Source of the DNA: Strigamia acuminata
Lineage: Eukaryota > Arthropoda > Chilopoda > Geophilomorpha > Linotaeniidae
Assembly: GCA_949358305.1 (NCBI GenBank)
Contig: OX442314.1
Span: forward strand, 63,685,369 to 63,745,368
Length of the DNA: 60,000 nt
Direction of reading: 5' to 3'
Below the pieces are notes generated by a model. It was not told the origin of the DNA, did no database searches, and saw nothing but the letters and a program-made list of their open reading frames with translations. Position 1 is the stretch's first letter. Every line of letters begins with the position of its first letter. Both the position numbers and the translations under genes were made by a program. Shown in pieces: positions 35,895-45,957 of this stretch.

Positions 35895-35927
35895 TGATAA
35901 TGATAATAACTTGTCCGGTTAATTCAC
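34782..35927 (-). other. Fatty acid synthase intron (last)
   Basis: Minus-strand donor AAG|GTGAAT at 35927 and acceptor GTGAAG|GT ending at 34782. 1,146 bp, AT-rich, containing an (AAT)n microsatellite. The acceptor has a weak pyrimidine tract. Confidence 0.65.
35856..35909. repeat. (AAT)n microsatellite
   Basis: About twelve perfect AAT units, then imperfect units with GAT. Lies close to the donor side of the last fatty acid synthase intron. Confidence 0.9.
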
Positions 35928-36179
35928 CTTGCCGAGTGAATAGTCGATGCCCAATTTGTTTACGACAAAATCGTTATTGCTAGCTCTTAACAGAATCACC
36001 GGTGATTTGAGTTTTTCTCGTGGATAGTAATCTTGAACTAGTTGTGCGCAAGCAACAAACGTCTGAACTGCTACTTTCACCTTGTCGCGTTTCAATGGTA
36101 AACCTAAATTCATAATGGTGTCAATGACGTAATCCACTTTTAACGCCAATAAAGACAAATTTCTTAGATTCGATTTCAC
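35928..36179 (-). CDS. FASN: Fatty acid synthase, penultimate exon (thioesterase domain)
   Basis: 84 codons, bounded by TATCTTAG|GTGAAA on the 5' side and AAG|GTGAAT on the 3' side, both phase 0. The product runs from VKSNLRNLS to DYSLGK and contains YYPREKLKSPVILLRA and LGIDYSLG. These match the family pattern Y-x-P-x-x-K-x-x-x-x-V-x-L-L-R-A followed by LG-x-DY in the C-terminal thioesterase. There is no stop or frameshift. Of the alternatives, a polyketide synthase thioesterase is possible, but the agreement over three consecutive exons favours fatty acid synthase. Confidence 0.78.
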
Positions 36180-36244
36180 CTAAGATAAAACGATCAACAA
36201 GTGTTTACAAGCGTGTACATTCATTTTTCAGGATTCACATTTAC

Positions 36245-36339
36245 TTGCACGGAGTCAACTTGTGTGAAACGAGACACAAAATAAGACAAAATATCTTCCT
36301 GGAATTGATCCGATACTTCGGCACCTTGCAAGAAAGGAA
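36245..36339 (-). CDS. FASN: Fatty acid synthase, antepenultimate exon (thioesterase domain)
   Basis: 95 bp. Acceptor GGTCCGCAG|TTCCTT on the 5' side and donor GTGCAA|GTAAAT on the 3' side. It opens in phase 2 and ends in phase 0, joining correctly to the next exon. It encodes PFLQGAEVSDQFQEDILSYF and then VSRFTQVDSVQ, which matches the FF-x-x-QFT region of animal fatty acid synthase thioesterases. The next upstream exon should end with one base of a split codon. A GT donor at 36395 in that phase exists, but its acceptor cannot be fixed before the G2 LTR at 36473. Confidence 0.65.
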
Positions 36340-36472
36340 CTGCGGACCAAAATAAAAGCTAACACCGACTGAAATTCACCAACAATTTCAATTACCTGAC
36401 ACCGGGCGATGTGAACCTTGTCGCGTCCTACTTTGTATAGGTTTAAATAGCGCTAACGTGTAATACTTTACC

Positions 36473-36721
36473 TGTGATCAATTATGCAAATACCCAAATG
36501 AATACCAAATGTATGTAAATAAACAGGTAATTTATTCACCAGGCTTTATGCCTTTAAAATACACTCAGTATACAACTAAAGTCGACTTGGTCAGAGTCGA
36601 ACAAAGGATTTCTCAAGATGGCGTCGTCGGTTCCGCGTGGTCGGCGGAACAAAGGCGGCGTCTCGAGTTGTCGTTAATTCGTCACGGATTCGTCTTCACG
36701 GACGCGGTGGAATGCTCTTTC
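36473..36721 (-). mobile_element. G2 3' LTR, distal part (left of C1)
   Basis: Begins TGTGATCAATT and continues at 43639 after Copia C1. The first part matches 1-242. The left boundary is inferred from the TG and could not be checked against a target duplication because the other end is out of view. Confidence 0.8.
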
Positions 36722-37187
36722 TGAAGAGTTGCAATGGCCTGTGCGCTGTCGAAATAACTCGGAAACATCATTTTGGCTGGGCGGATAAATCGGACACGCG
36801 TCCGCCATCTTTTATTACAAAAGTATGTATCTTACATAAAAACCCGGTTCGAGGCTAATCGCCCTCGATCTCAAACACAATGAAATCATAGAACAAATCA
36901 TTGTTTCAATACACTGACTTGTTCTTTACAGAAAGACAAAACTAATGGATAAAACAAACAGAACAACATAAACAATAAGTGCTCATTTGAGCAGATGACA
37001 GGTTGTGTGTGTTGTCACGTAATAGGAGTCGGTTGCGGTACAAAACCAGCATTGGGATTAAAAATCAGAATCAACCGACTGCGATACGGGACATCAACAT
37101 GGCAACACACTGATTGCATTTATCCACAATATGCAATCCGATAATCTACGCGGATGCGAGGACAAACAGGAAAACGTCAACCTAACA
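36722..37187 (-). mobile_element. C1 3' LTR
   Basis: 466 bp, preceded on the minus strand by a purine tract, flanked on the left by CTTTC. No difference from 43168-43633 seen by eye. Confidence 0.95.
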
Positions 37188-37199
37188 AATCCCCCTTCG
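37188..37199 (-). promoter_or_regulatory. C1 polypurine tract
   Basis: The minus strand reads CGAAGGGGGATT immediately before the 3' LTR TGTTAGG. The gag-pol stop is only 5 bases upstream of it. Confidence 0.85.
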
Positions 37200-37204
37200 T
37201 TTAG

Positions 37205-40200
37205 CTATTTGTCAATTACAAAGATGTATTCGCATAGCGCGTTCAATCTGGATTTAGCTAACCACTTCGTCAGAATATCCGCGACATTTAATTCGCCGGA
37301 AACATGCTCGATCAAAAACGTTCCTTTCTCAAACCAATCTCTAACGAAATGGAGCTTCACGTCTATATGTTTATTTGCCCTGTTCTCGATCCTATTCTTA
37401 CAGTATTGGATAGCCGGCTGGCTATCCGCAAAAACACAGGGCGTATTTCGCTCGAGACGAAACATTATCTTCGCGTCGTAAAGGCGCTCGAGCCAAATAA
37501 CTTCTTTCACCCCATCGACCACGGCGAGAAATTCGCTCTCCATGATCGACAGGGAGGTCATCGATTGTTTGTGGCAATTCCACGAGATGGGAATGCCACC
37601 CATATAGACAATATGTCCCCCAAAGCTTCGTCGTCTGTCTTGATCCAGGGCAAACGACGCGTCGGTGTAAACTGTCAAATTCTCGTTTTTACAGTTCGAT
37701 AAGTTAATCGAATAATTCGACGTGGTGGCCAAATATCGCAGGACCTGCAGTAACATATTGACATGGCGCGTCGAATGCGTCTCGTTATACTGGGAAAGCA
37801 CTATTACTGAAAACAGTATGTCGGGTCTGGTTCGGCTGGCGATGAACAACAGACTTCCGACCAGAGATCTGTACGGGAATGAGGTGTCGGCTTTTTCCCC
37901 GGTTCTTACACCTTGAATCATGGTTCCCGGGGTTACTGGAACCTTTACTCGATGGCACGAGTCAATCCCGTACGCTTTACAAAGCTTTTCAATATATTTC
38001 CGTTGGTGGATTTTAATCATGCCCCCGGACCTATCAAACTCAATTCCTAAAAGTAAAGTTACGGGCCCCAGACTCACTACTTCAAACGATTCCCGTAACC
38101 ACTTCAAGACGCATTGTTCCACATAGTCATCCTTGGAAAACAACACGATATCGTCCACGTAAAAGATGACTATTGCATCGTTGTCTAGGGCATAGACACA
38201 GTTTAAACCCAACAACGGTTGAAAGCCCAATTCAAGTAGTCGTATGTGGAGGACCTGGTACCACATACGACCGGACTGGTGTAATCCATAAAGTGCTTTT
38301 AAAAGCATCCAGCATTTATGCTTATTATGGGCGGTACGATATCCCTTAGGGATCTCCATGTACTGTACCGTATCGAGGTCCCCGTAAAGGTACGCGGCCT
38401 TGATATCCAGGTGTAAATCCCGCCATCCCTTGAGTATCACCAAAGTGCAAAAGAACACTATCACTAGCACAAAGTTGACGACGGGGGAGAACACCTCCGT
38501 AAAGTCAACTCCGGGCTTTTGCTTAAAGCCCTGTGCGACGAGTCGGGCTCGGTAGCGTTGGATAACACCCGTGTGGTCGCGCTTCATTTTGTATATCCAT
38601 TTCGATCCCAAGAGAGTCGTACCCTCGTCTAAAGTTGTTTTGTCAACTTCCTTGTAAACCGTTCTTTCATCGAACACATCAATCTCCTCTCTCATGGCTT
38701 TTATCCAATCAGGACGCTTGATGTGGTACATGGCTTCTTCGTAGGTTTCTGGCTCGACGGCACAGAAACCTGCAAACCCTAACGGTTCACCGTCCCCCTC
38801 TAATGTCTTAAAGTCAAATAAGGTCGCATCATATGCGTACCCTTCTTCATCGCACCACCGTGCGATATCAACTCGACTTCTTATCTTATCCTTTAAGGGC
38901 GTGATGTAAACAACATCTATTTGTCCCGCCGTCGCTCCGTCTTTACGGACGGATGCGCGTCGTTCCCATTCCGCCATGTTTAACGGCAGTAGTTCCGGAT
39001 GTAACATCACGTTCCCTTGCTTTTTCCTTGATCGTGATCCACGCCGTGTTTGAATCCCAGGAGGAATTTCAGGTTCCCCATCATTGTCAGGATAGATGTT
39101 GAAGTAATTCCCATCATCCCCCTTCGCCCCACCAATTTCTTCAACAGGCTCATCCCCTGTATCCCCGTCCCCAAGAATGGGGTTCCCCTCAACGGGCATG
39201 AGTGGGGGTTGCTGAGCTGCCTGTTTAGCGACTGGCCTCAATTCAGGTCTCAGAGTAGGCTTTGGGGTCGTGGGCAATGCGGGTTTCACTTTCTGCTGCG
39301 GAGCAGGTTGTGGAACCTCCTGTATCGCAGGAGGGGGTTCCGGGGTTTCCGCCGGAATTGGGTCACCGACAACACTGTCGTCGTCAGAAAATGACCCATT
39401 GAACGAGTCCGAACTCGAAGTATCAAAGTCATTCTCCAATTCAGGCGACGTAACCGTCCCTAATTCAAACCAGAAATTGTTTTCAAAAATTTTGACGTGT
39501 TTAGACAAAAACACCTGATTTTTATTCGGATCCCAAATTCTATAGCCGCGTGTAGAAGCGGCGTATCCAATTAATGCCCCAGCCCATGCCCTGTCTTGTA
39601 ATTTCCCACCCCGAGTCTGAGATGGGATATGGACATAAGTCAATGAGCCAATGCACTTGACATGGCGAAGGGACAATTTCTTATTATAAAACACAGAATA
39701 AGGTGTTTTCCCACCAATTCCCGTATGTGGAAAACGGTTTTTCAGATATACAACTGAAACGGCAAGCTCTGCCCATAAAGTGGCGGGAAATTTATTCTCA
39801 AAAAGAAGTGCCCGAGTACCATTAAGAATGGTACGGTTCGTCCGTTCGGCGACCGAATTCATTTCTGGGCTGTATGCATTAGTCCTCATACACTTAAGCC
39901 CAATTGTCGCCACATAATCGTCCCATTGTCTAGATATGAACTCCCCTCCATTATCAGTTTTTATAGCCTTTACCTTCTTAGAGGTCGTTCGCTCAACTTC
40001 AAGTAGCCACCGCTTGAAATGTCCTAAAACGTCACTTTTCCGTTTCATGATAATTATCCACATAAAGCGGGAAAAATCATCAATGAGAATGAGATAATAG
40101 TACGCCCCACCCAATGTTTGAACTGGCGCGGGGCCCCACACGTCTAAGTGCACTATTTCCAAAATACTTTTTGTCGTAATTCCAATTATTGGGGGAAAAC

Positions 40201-42052
40201 TAGCACGTGTACTCTTCGCCCTGGCGCAAAAGTCACACGTCGACAACTCCTTATTCGAGAGTTTCAGCCCAAAAACATCAGTTGACTTTTCTAACCCCGC
40301 AATTCCCTTTGCATTTAAATGCCCTAGGCGGGAGTGCCAAATGTCCATCGTTTGAGCCTTATCTTTCTTGTCAAAAGTTTTAACCCCATCAGTAGAATTG
40401 TTCCCATTCTCTGCTTTGTCTGCATTGTTCTGCACAATTGAACTTGCCTCCTTAGAGGCATTGGCAATCTTTGCCTTAATTTTATTCGAAACATTCGCTT
40501 GCGCATTAGTCGTAACATTCGCAGGCGCGTTGTTCGCAACACTCGCTTGCCCCTTTATCGCTTGTGCAGGTTTCCCTGACTCACTCGAATTTTGGGTTAA
40601 TGCGTCCTTAAAACTAGGGTATGTTAGTATCGAATTTACAACTTCATCGCCTTTTATAAGCGGACTAGAAGACACTGTCGCAGCCTGTTGCGCAGGTAAT
40701 GCGGCAGTGTTCACAGGAGAAATACGACAATTGACCTTATACATCCGATCACTCGTGCGTTCCGCAGTGATGGAAGGGTCATCAATTTTGTCGTTATAAA
40801 TAACCATTTTGCCATTTTTAATCATGGTCGTTGCCCCAGCTTCATCCGTGCGACCCAACGAAATCAAATTCTTCCTAAAGTTGGGTGCATAAAATACATT
40901 ATGCAATGTAATTGCACGGGTGCGGGTTCCATAAATCGATGTCAACGTCACATTTCCTATTCCTTCGATTCTCGACTTTCCTTCTCCCTGTTGCACGTGG
41001 CCAGTTAATGGCTTGAAGTCGGAGAACCAGTCTTTGTTGAAGGAGAAATGGTCCGTCGCCCCTGTGTCGACGTACCATTGCGAATCATAATTCGCGTGAG
41101 ACACGTGGGAAGCCGGCACAGGGGGTTGTTGTTGAAGCCAAATTGCCGCGGAGTAATAAGAGACTGGAGAGTCGCTGAATATGTCAGCCTGTGTGACAGC
41201 GGCCTTTTGCTGGCCCCTTCCACGTCCCTTGCCCCGTGGATTGCCTCTAAATTGTCCAGTTTGGTTGCCTTTCGGTTGGAATTGCTGTTTCGGCGGAGTA
41301 GGGCATTCACGGGCGAAGTGGCCCGTCCCACCGCAAGTAAAACAGATGCGTGTGCCGCCGGGTGCATTTCCACCACGTCCGCGTTGTCTTCCGCCTTGGT
41401 TAAAGAAGGCACCAGTGTTCTCCAATGGCGCCTTGGAAGGCACGCCAAACTCGTCGGTTGTTACATGTAGGCGGTTGTATTCGCCTACCAGGCGTTCCTT
41501 GACCGCTGCTGCCGTGAACTCTGTGTCACCCCAGTGATAAACCGTCTGCTTGACCGGTTCGTATTGGGGTGGCAGTAGGTCAAGATATTGAAAGGCGTGA
41601 AACTCATCAGAAATTTGAATCTTGACATCTGCAAGCTGTACTACTTTCCGATCAACACGTGCGGTGAAAACAAACATCTCTTCGTTTTCATGCAACCGCA
41701 TGTCTAAAAATTCCCTGCGAAGACGGGCTTTACGTGCCCGGGTCGTGGGCTGGTAGGCAGCTTTCAGTGCCTCCCACACTTCTTTAGCAGTGGCCTGGGC
41801 AACCGCCACGACCTGTTGGGCCTCGCCGCAAGCCAAACAAATGGTGGAGCGGGCCCTTTCTTCGCCTTTCTCAAAATCCCTTGTCTCTCGAAACGGTGAT
41901 CCGGCCGGCGGCTCTTTTGTCTTGCCGGTCACGTGGCCCCAAACACCGTACGATTGGAGGAGGAGCTGTACCTGTACGCTCCAGGTCGGATAGTTGGTTC
42001 CGTCCAACTTTTTCACGTCCTTGTAATCATCATGGCGGTCGTAGGACGCCAT
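37205..42052 (-). CDS. Copia C1 Gag-Pol polyprotein, 1615 aa
   Basis: Single intact frame from ATG 42052 (MASYDRHDD, context CCGAAATGG). The frame is open a little further upstream, but only from GTG. Order: Gag with the LDGTNYPTW opening typical of Copia Gag; CCHC knuckle C237, C240, H245, C250; aspartic protease VDTGATDH (D330); pre-integrase zinc region (HSRLGHLN, CDFCARAKS); integrase core HLDVWGP, KTDNGGEF, SVAERTNR; reverse transcriptase with YVDD at 1298-1301; and RNase H with YTDAS (about D1464) and a final DILTKWLAKSR. No stop or frameshift. A long Pro/acidic linker separates integrase from RT. With LTRs that look identical, it is a good candidate for an active copy. Confidence 0.96.
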   Translation of the reverse strand: MASYDRHDDYKDVKKLDGTNYPTWSVQVQLLLQSYGVWGHVTGKTKEPPAGSPFRETRDFEKGEERARSTICLACGEAQQVVAVAQATAKEVWEALKAAYQPTTRARKARLRREFLDMRLHENEEMFVFTARVDRKVVQLADVKIQISDEFHAFQYLDLLPPQYEPVKQTVYHWGDTEFTAAAVKERLVGEYNRLHVTTDEFGVPSKAPLENTGAFFNQGGRQRGRGGNAPGGTRICFTCGGTGHFARECPTPPKQQFQPKGNQTGQFRGNPRGKGRGRGQQKAAVTQADIFSDSPVSYYSAAIWLQQQPPVPASHVSHANYDSQWYVDTGATDHFSFNKDWFSDFKPLTGHVQQGEGKSRIEGIGNVTLTSIYGTRTRAITLHNVFYAPNFRKNLISLGRTDEAGATTMIKNGKMVIYNDKIDDPSITAERTSDRMYKVNCRISPVNTAALPAQQAATVSSSPLIKGDEVVNSILTYPSFKDALTQNSSESGKPAQAIKGQASVANNAPANVTTNAQANVSNKIKAKIANASKEASSIVQNNADKAENGNNSTDGVKTFDKKDKAQTMDIWHSRLGHLNAKGIAGLEKSTDVFGLKLSNKELSTCDFCARAKSTRASFPPIIGITTKSILEIVHLDVWGPAPVQTLGGAYYYLILIDDFSRFMWIIIMKRKSDVLGHFKRWLLEVERTTSKKVKAIKTDNGGEFISRQWDDYVATIGLKCMRTNAYSPEMNSVAERTNRTILNGTRALLFENKFPATLWAELAVSVVYLKNRFPHTGIGGKTPYSVFYNKKLSLRHVKCIGSLTYVHIPSQTRGGKLQDRAWAGALIGYAASTRGYRIWDPNKNQVFLSKHVKIFENNFWFELGTVTSPELENDFDTSSSDSFNGSFSDDDSVVGDPIPAETPEPPPAIQEVPQPAPQQKVKPALPTTPKPTLRPELRPVAKQAAQQPPLMPVEGNPILGDGDTGDEPVEEIGGAKGDDGNYFNIYPDNDGEPEIPPGIQTRRGSRSRKKQGNVMLHPELLPLNMAEWERRASVRKDGATAGQIDVVYITPLKDKIRSRVDIARWCDEEGYAYDATLFDFKTLEGDGEPLGFAGFCAVEPETYEEAMYHIKRPDWIKAMREEIDVFDERTVYKEVDKTTLDEGTTLLGSKWIYKMKRDHTGVIQRYRARLVAQGFKQKPGVDFTEVFSPVVNFVLVIVFFCTLVILKGWRDLHLDIKAAYLYGDLDTVQYMEIPKGYRTAHNKHKCWMLLKALYGLHQSGRMWYQVLHIRLLELGFQPLLGLNCVYALDNDAIVIFYVDDIVLFSKDDYVEQCVLKWLRESFEVVSLGPVTLLLGIEFDRSGGMIKIHQRKYIEKLCKAYGIDSCHRVKVPVTPGTMIQGVRTGEKADTSFPYRSLVGSLLFIASRTRPDILFSVIVLSQYNETHSTRHVNMLLQVLRYLATTSNYSINLSNCKNENLTVYTDASFALDQDRRRSFGGHIVYMGGIPISWNCHKQSMTSLSIMESEFLAVVDGVKEVIWLERLYDAKIMFRLERNTPCVFADSQPAIQYCKNRIENRANKHIDVKLHFVRDWFEKGTFLIEHVSGELNVADILTKWLAKSRLNALCEYIFVIDK

Positions 42053-43154
42053 TTCGGGAAATTTGCGACGAAATTTAGTGAAGAACCGAAGCACAAGTCA
42101 CACAAACCACGTAAATTCGTCGCACGGATGCAGAATTCCCCCAAAAGTGAAGGCGAATAATGCACACAACCCGGGGAATCTCAATAAGTGAGATTGAAAA
42201 ACCTTGACTAGCAATCCCCCAACTCTTCCGTTCGCGCCTCCTGGGGCCCGCGGGATGGTTGGGTGGCCGTGGATAAGCCTAGCCAAGAATACAGTGCTAC
42301 GTGCCCGACTGGACGTAGGGTAGCACCGATTCTAACAGGGGACCACAACAAAACCTTAAAACTAACAGAGTTTCACGACAGTAAATTATATTACACTTTT
42401 TGATGTGAAGCTGGTAAAGTTGCGGCGAATTGCGGGTGCAAAGCGTCGCAATAACGTCCTTCGAGGACGAAACGTTGCTCCCACGTCGTCGTACGCACGG
42501 AAAATGGGCTGTCGTGCCGTCCGCGTGCACACTTCCGTGCGATCGCGGGAAAATCAACGTCGCGCTCGTCCGCGCCTTCGTGAGACGGACTCCGGGGTTC
42601 GAAACACGGAAAATAACGCCTGCACACACGCTTAACGTGTGCAGGACTTCTCGGTGACCGCAGACTTCTCTGCGTGTTGCAAAAATCGTCGGTCGCGACG
42701 ATTTATCCAAAAAGAAAATGGCCGCCGTCGCGAAAATCTTCGATGACGACGTCCAAACGTGCTTATTTCGCACGGAAATCGACAATAAATGTTCCTACCG
42801 TCGAAAAAGATCCTGTTGTGGGTGTAATTGACCACACAACACTGCTGAAAAATCCCACGAAGCGCTGGCACTTGCAGCCACTCGTAGAATACACAAAACA
42901 CAAATTTCGACCGTCGTTTATTTCCACGACGTCGAAACGACGAAAAATACCGATTTTCGTGACGAAAACGTATCCAAATGTTCCGCTGATGGCGAGGAAT
43001 CCTCCGCACACGTTGTGGCGACGATTCCACGTAGAAATCCGCACCGAAAACTCGTTTTTACGACGAGCTGGGCGGGCGCACACTCGGCGACTTCTCGTAG
43101 TCGCAAAATGGCCGTTTCTTCTCCAAAAACGTCGTTGCCAGATCGTTTTTACCT
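42053..43154 (-). other. C1 5' leader, about 1.1 kb
   Basis: Between PBS and gag ATG. Rich in CGA/TCG and CpG. It is open over long stretches in several frames on both strands, yet shows no protein domain. A strong imperfect hairpin lies at about 42617-42646 (CCTGCACACG / CGTGTGTGCAGG). Probably an untranslated leader with packaging or translation-control structure; that role is inferred. Confidence 0.6.
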
Positions 43155-43164
43155 TCTGCTACCA
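43155..43164 (-). promoter_or_regulatory. C1 primer binding site, initiator tRNA-Met type
   Basis: The minus strand reads TGGTAGCAGA three bases after the 5' LTR. This is complementary to the last ten bases of initiator tRNA-Met; the match then breaks. Confidence 0.75.
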
Positions 43165-43167
43165 CTT

Positions 43168-43633
43168 TGAAGAGTTGCAATGGCCTGTGCGCTGTCGAAA
43201 TAACTCGGAAACATCATTTTGGCTGGGCGGATAAATCGGACACGCGTCCGCCATCTTTTATTACAAAAGTATGTATCTTACATAAAAACCCGGTTCGAGG
43301 CTAATCGCCCTCGATCTCAAACACAATGAAATCATAGAACAAATCATTGTTTCAATACACTGACTTGTTCTTTACAGAAAGACAAAACTAATGGATAAAA
43401 CAAACAGAACAACATAAACAATAAGTGCTCATTTGAGCAGATGACAGGTTGTGTGTGTTGTCACGTAATAGGAGTCGGTTGCGGTACAAAACCAGCATTG
43501 GGATTAAAAATCAGAATCAACCGACTGCGATACGGGACATCAACATGGCAACACACTGATTGCATTTATCCACAATATGCAATCCGATAATCTACGCGGA
43601 TGCGAGGACAAACAGGAAAACGTCAACCTAACA
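43168..43633 (-). mobile_element. C1 5' LTR
   Basis: 466 bp, appears identical to the 3' LTR, followed by the duplicated CTTTC. Confidence 0.95.
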
Positions 43634-43638
43634 CTTTC

Positions 43639-44155
43639 GAGTCTTCTATCCGTGCCTGTTGTCTAGGGTTTGGTTTAGCGTCACAGAGGCCTCGTCTAGG
43701 AACTTTGGGGTTCCCTACAAAGCACTCGGACACTTACTTCGGCGAATAATCGACTGGGCGATTATTCTGGGTGATTTCACAAGGGCTATTCTCGTGCTTT
43801 CGCAGGAATAGCTCGCAAGTGACTTCGTGAGAGTTACAGTTTGCACTTTACTCAGCGATCCTCGATCAATCCTAACTTGTAGTTGAAGTTGGCCTGACGG
43901 TGAGGTAGTTGCTGTGTTCTTGGTGTCGTTTGTGTAAGTTCTGCTTGTTGGCGGGAAACACAGCCTTTTATGCAGTGGGGCGAAGGGCCGGCGATCAACC
44001 AATGGGGGCTGACCACCAGCCGCTTCCTCCCCCTCGGGGCACACACCTGCCATGGGGAGGTGGAGCCAACTCGGGGGGGAACGACTCTTCAATCATAGTG
44101 ACTCAGAGGACAAGCATCCGCCCTGGGGGGACACTTATCCAACTGGGTCACCACA
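43639..44155 (-). mobile_element. G2 3' LTR, proximal part (right of C1)
   Basis: Continues the LTR begun at 36473 and ends GGGTCACCACA next to the PPT. Together the two parts are about 766 bp. On the minus strand the start TGTGGTGACCC resembles the G1 LTR start TGTAGTGACCC. Confidence 0.92.
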
Positions 44156-44167
44156 CGTCCCTCCTCC
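44156..44167 (-). promoter_or_regulatory. G2 polypurine tract
   Basis: The minus strand reads GGAGGAGGGACG directly before the LTR start TGTGGTG. Same place as in G1, just after the ORF3 stop. Confidence 0.85.
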
Positions 44168-44202
44168 AGCTTCGATCTCGGATCGGAGCGATCTCAATTT
44201 TC

Positions 44203-45957
44203 TTATCGCTCTCCTCTGCGAAGAGCTGGCAGCACTCCTCGGCATGGGCGGAGGATCACGGGTGGCACTGCCGGTGGCGGCGGTGGTAAATCCGGGGGTA
44301 GAGAGGTTGTCAGATCCGCAGGATTTTGTCGCTCGTTGATGAAGTACTGCGGGTGACCGCCGACTGGCTCGCCGATCAACCCCGTACGCTCATGGATCCA
44401 AATCCGGGTGGACGCGGGGAATCGATCGGGAACAAGTCGGATCCTTCGCGACTCGGCGCTCGATCCGGGTTTCCGGTGGGCCCGCAGGATTCGACGATGG
44501 AAGACGGCATCCATGGTAGATCGGGCCTCTCTGTTCAGCCATTTGAGGATCGACTCGCCGTGATCATCGGAGTCAATAATGCGCTGTCGCGTGAACTCCG
44601 ACATCTGAAGAAATGGGTACTCCACTCCCAACCTCAAGTAAAGCTGCGCTGCTGGGGGCGGCGGAGGCGATGGTGGAAGCGGAATCTCCATTGGGCTCTC
44701 CAACGGTGGCGTAGCCGGCTCTGTTGAAAGAGCGGCCAGCCCTGCCGCTAGTGGTGAAGGAGAGGGCAGCGGAGGAGTTCGGGGTCCTCGCTTGGAGCGC
44801 TTCGGAATCAATTTGGGTCGATTCGCGCACCGCTTCTCCTTTGGGAATACCGGCTTTGGGGTCGGTATGTATGGTTGGACCGCCGCCTCTGGGGGGGCGG
44901 TCTCGATGGCCTGTGGGAGGCTCGCTGCCGTTCCCGGTATCTCCGGAGCCTCCCGAATTGTTTGCAATAAGGAAGGGTGGACTCCGGGGTCCCGGTAGCG
45001 GAAGGCCAACGAACGCATCTTTGAAAACTGCAGGCCTGGGTTCTCCGTATTTCTGGCCAGGTCGAAGCGCAGCGAGGCGGGCTCAGGAGTCCATCCGGCC
45101 CATACCTGGTACAATGCCCGAGGAAGGTGAACTCCCTCACGGTCGACAATTGTCCAGGCCGCCATAGCTTGCCGACTGTCCAAGAAGACGCCCAGGGACA
45201 ACAGCTGGGCCATTACGTTCGTCACAGCCAAATTCAAACTGCTCCGATGGCAGGGGTGAGCGCGGTCCGGATTGTCACTGAATTGTTGTGACAGCTTCCG
45301 CATCTGCTCGATCGCCCAATTGATGTGATGAGTTTGGGCGGCGTCGGCCTGTCGTATGGCCAACTCGGCATTCGCGGGGATCTCGTATTCGGCCAGATAT
45401 TCCTGTAGCTCGCTGAGTGGAGGATAGGCCGCTTCACGCCGGCATCTGGCGTCCATCTCCCGCTGCGCGTACCACTCGGCGTTGCGATAAGGTTGATACA
45501 CCCGTGGCGTTGGGGGTGACGGTGGACGGCCCAACCCGGGTAGGTCATCGTATCTGACCCGTTTCGGAGTTGGATCTCCCACCGGAATCATCCGGGGAGG
45601 AGTCCATGCAGTGACGGCTGGATTCGTGCCCTCAAGGAGTGGCGGCCATCGCGCCTGTACCTGTGGGGGGACGAGCGCGGTTGGCACAGCCGGTGTTGAG
45701 CCCGACGGCCGATTGGCCGCATATCCTCGGAAGGCGTTCTTCAATGCCACGGCCAGATCCTGCTTCGTAACCGGTCCATCCTTGTCCGACTCATCTGGGG
45801 ACATTTGTTCCTCCGTCAATTCGCTCAAATCGATCTCCGCTTGGAGTCTGGACGGCCCAGCCGTAGGTTCGAGACTTTGGGGTTCGGACCTTTTTGCGGC
45901 GGCCATCTCTCGCTCCTTCTCTAGTCCCTTAGCTATCAGGGACTGTGCACGTATCTT
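44203..45957 (-). pseudogene. G2 ORF3, C-terminal part (after nonsense codon)
   Basis: Open frame following an in-frame TAG at 45958-45960; the first ATG is at 45906 (567 codons from there). It contains the region equivalent to residues 565 onward of G1 ORF3: a helix (IRAQSLIAKGLEKERE, beginning before the ATG and matching AIKHAQIAKGVKERK of G1), a Pro-rich linker, a helical block (YRNAEWYAQREMDARCRR), and the C-terminal block YPFLQMSEFTRQRIIDS...LKWLN that aligns with YPKLRISEATRTMLIYS...LKWLEN of G1. It ends in a Pro-rich tail 36 bases before the PPT. The RS and acidic regions lie upstream of the TAG. Confidence 0.8.

Larger units (their letters stand above)
36722..43633 (-). mobile_element. 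Complete Copia element C1 (6,912 bp) inside the G2 LTR
   Basis: Two 466-bp LTRs (TGAAGAG...CCTAACA) that look identical by eye, and a 5-bp target duplication CTTTC at 36717-36721 and 43634-43638. The minus-strand internal region has a PBS for initiator tRNA-Met, a 1.1-kb leader, one intact gag-pol frame and a PPT. Integrase before reverse transcriptase gives the Copia (Pseudoviridae) assignment. An uninterrupted homologue of the host LTR at 1-760 confirms the empty site. Confidence 0.96.

Noticed and set aside
36397-36472. Further upstream fatty acid synthase exon
   Set aside because: A GT donor in the right phase exists at 36395, but no convincing acceptor or family match could be fixed before the G2 LTR.
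42053-42094. Upstream extension of C1 gag-pol to 42094
   Set aside because: The extension begins at GTG. The ATG at 42052 has good context and leads directly into typical Copia Gag sequence.
42674-43234. 186-codon plus-strand frame in the C1 leader/LTR
   Set aside because: It crosses the leader-LTR boundary, lies antisense to C1 and shows no domain; CGA/TCG-rich sequence keeps several frames open.
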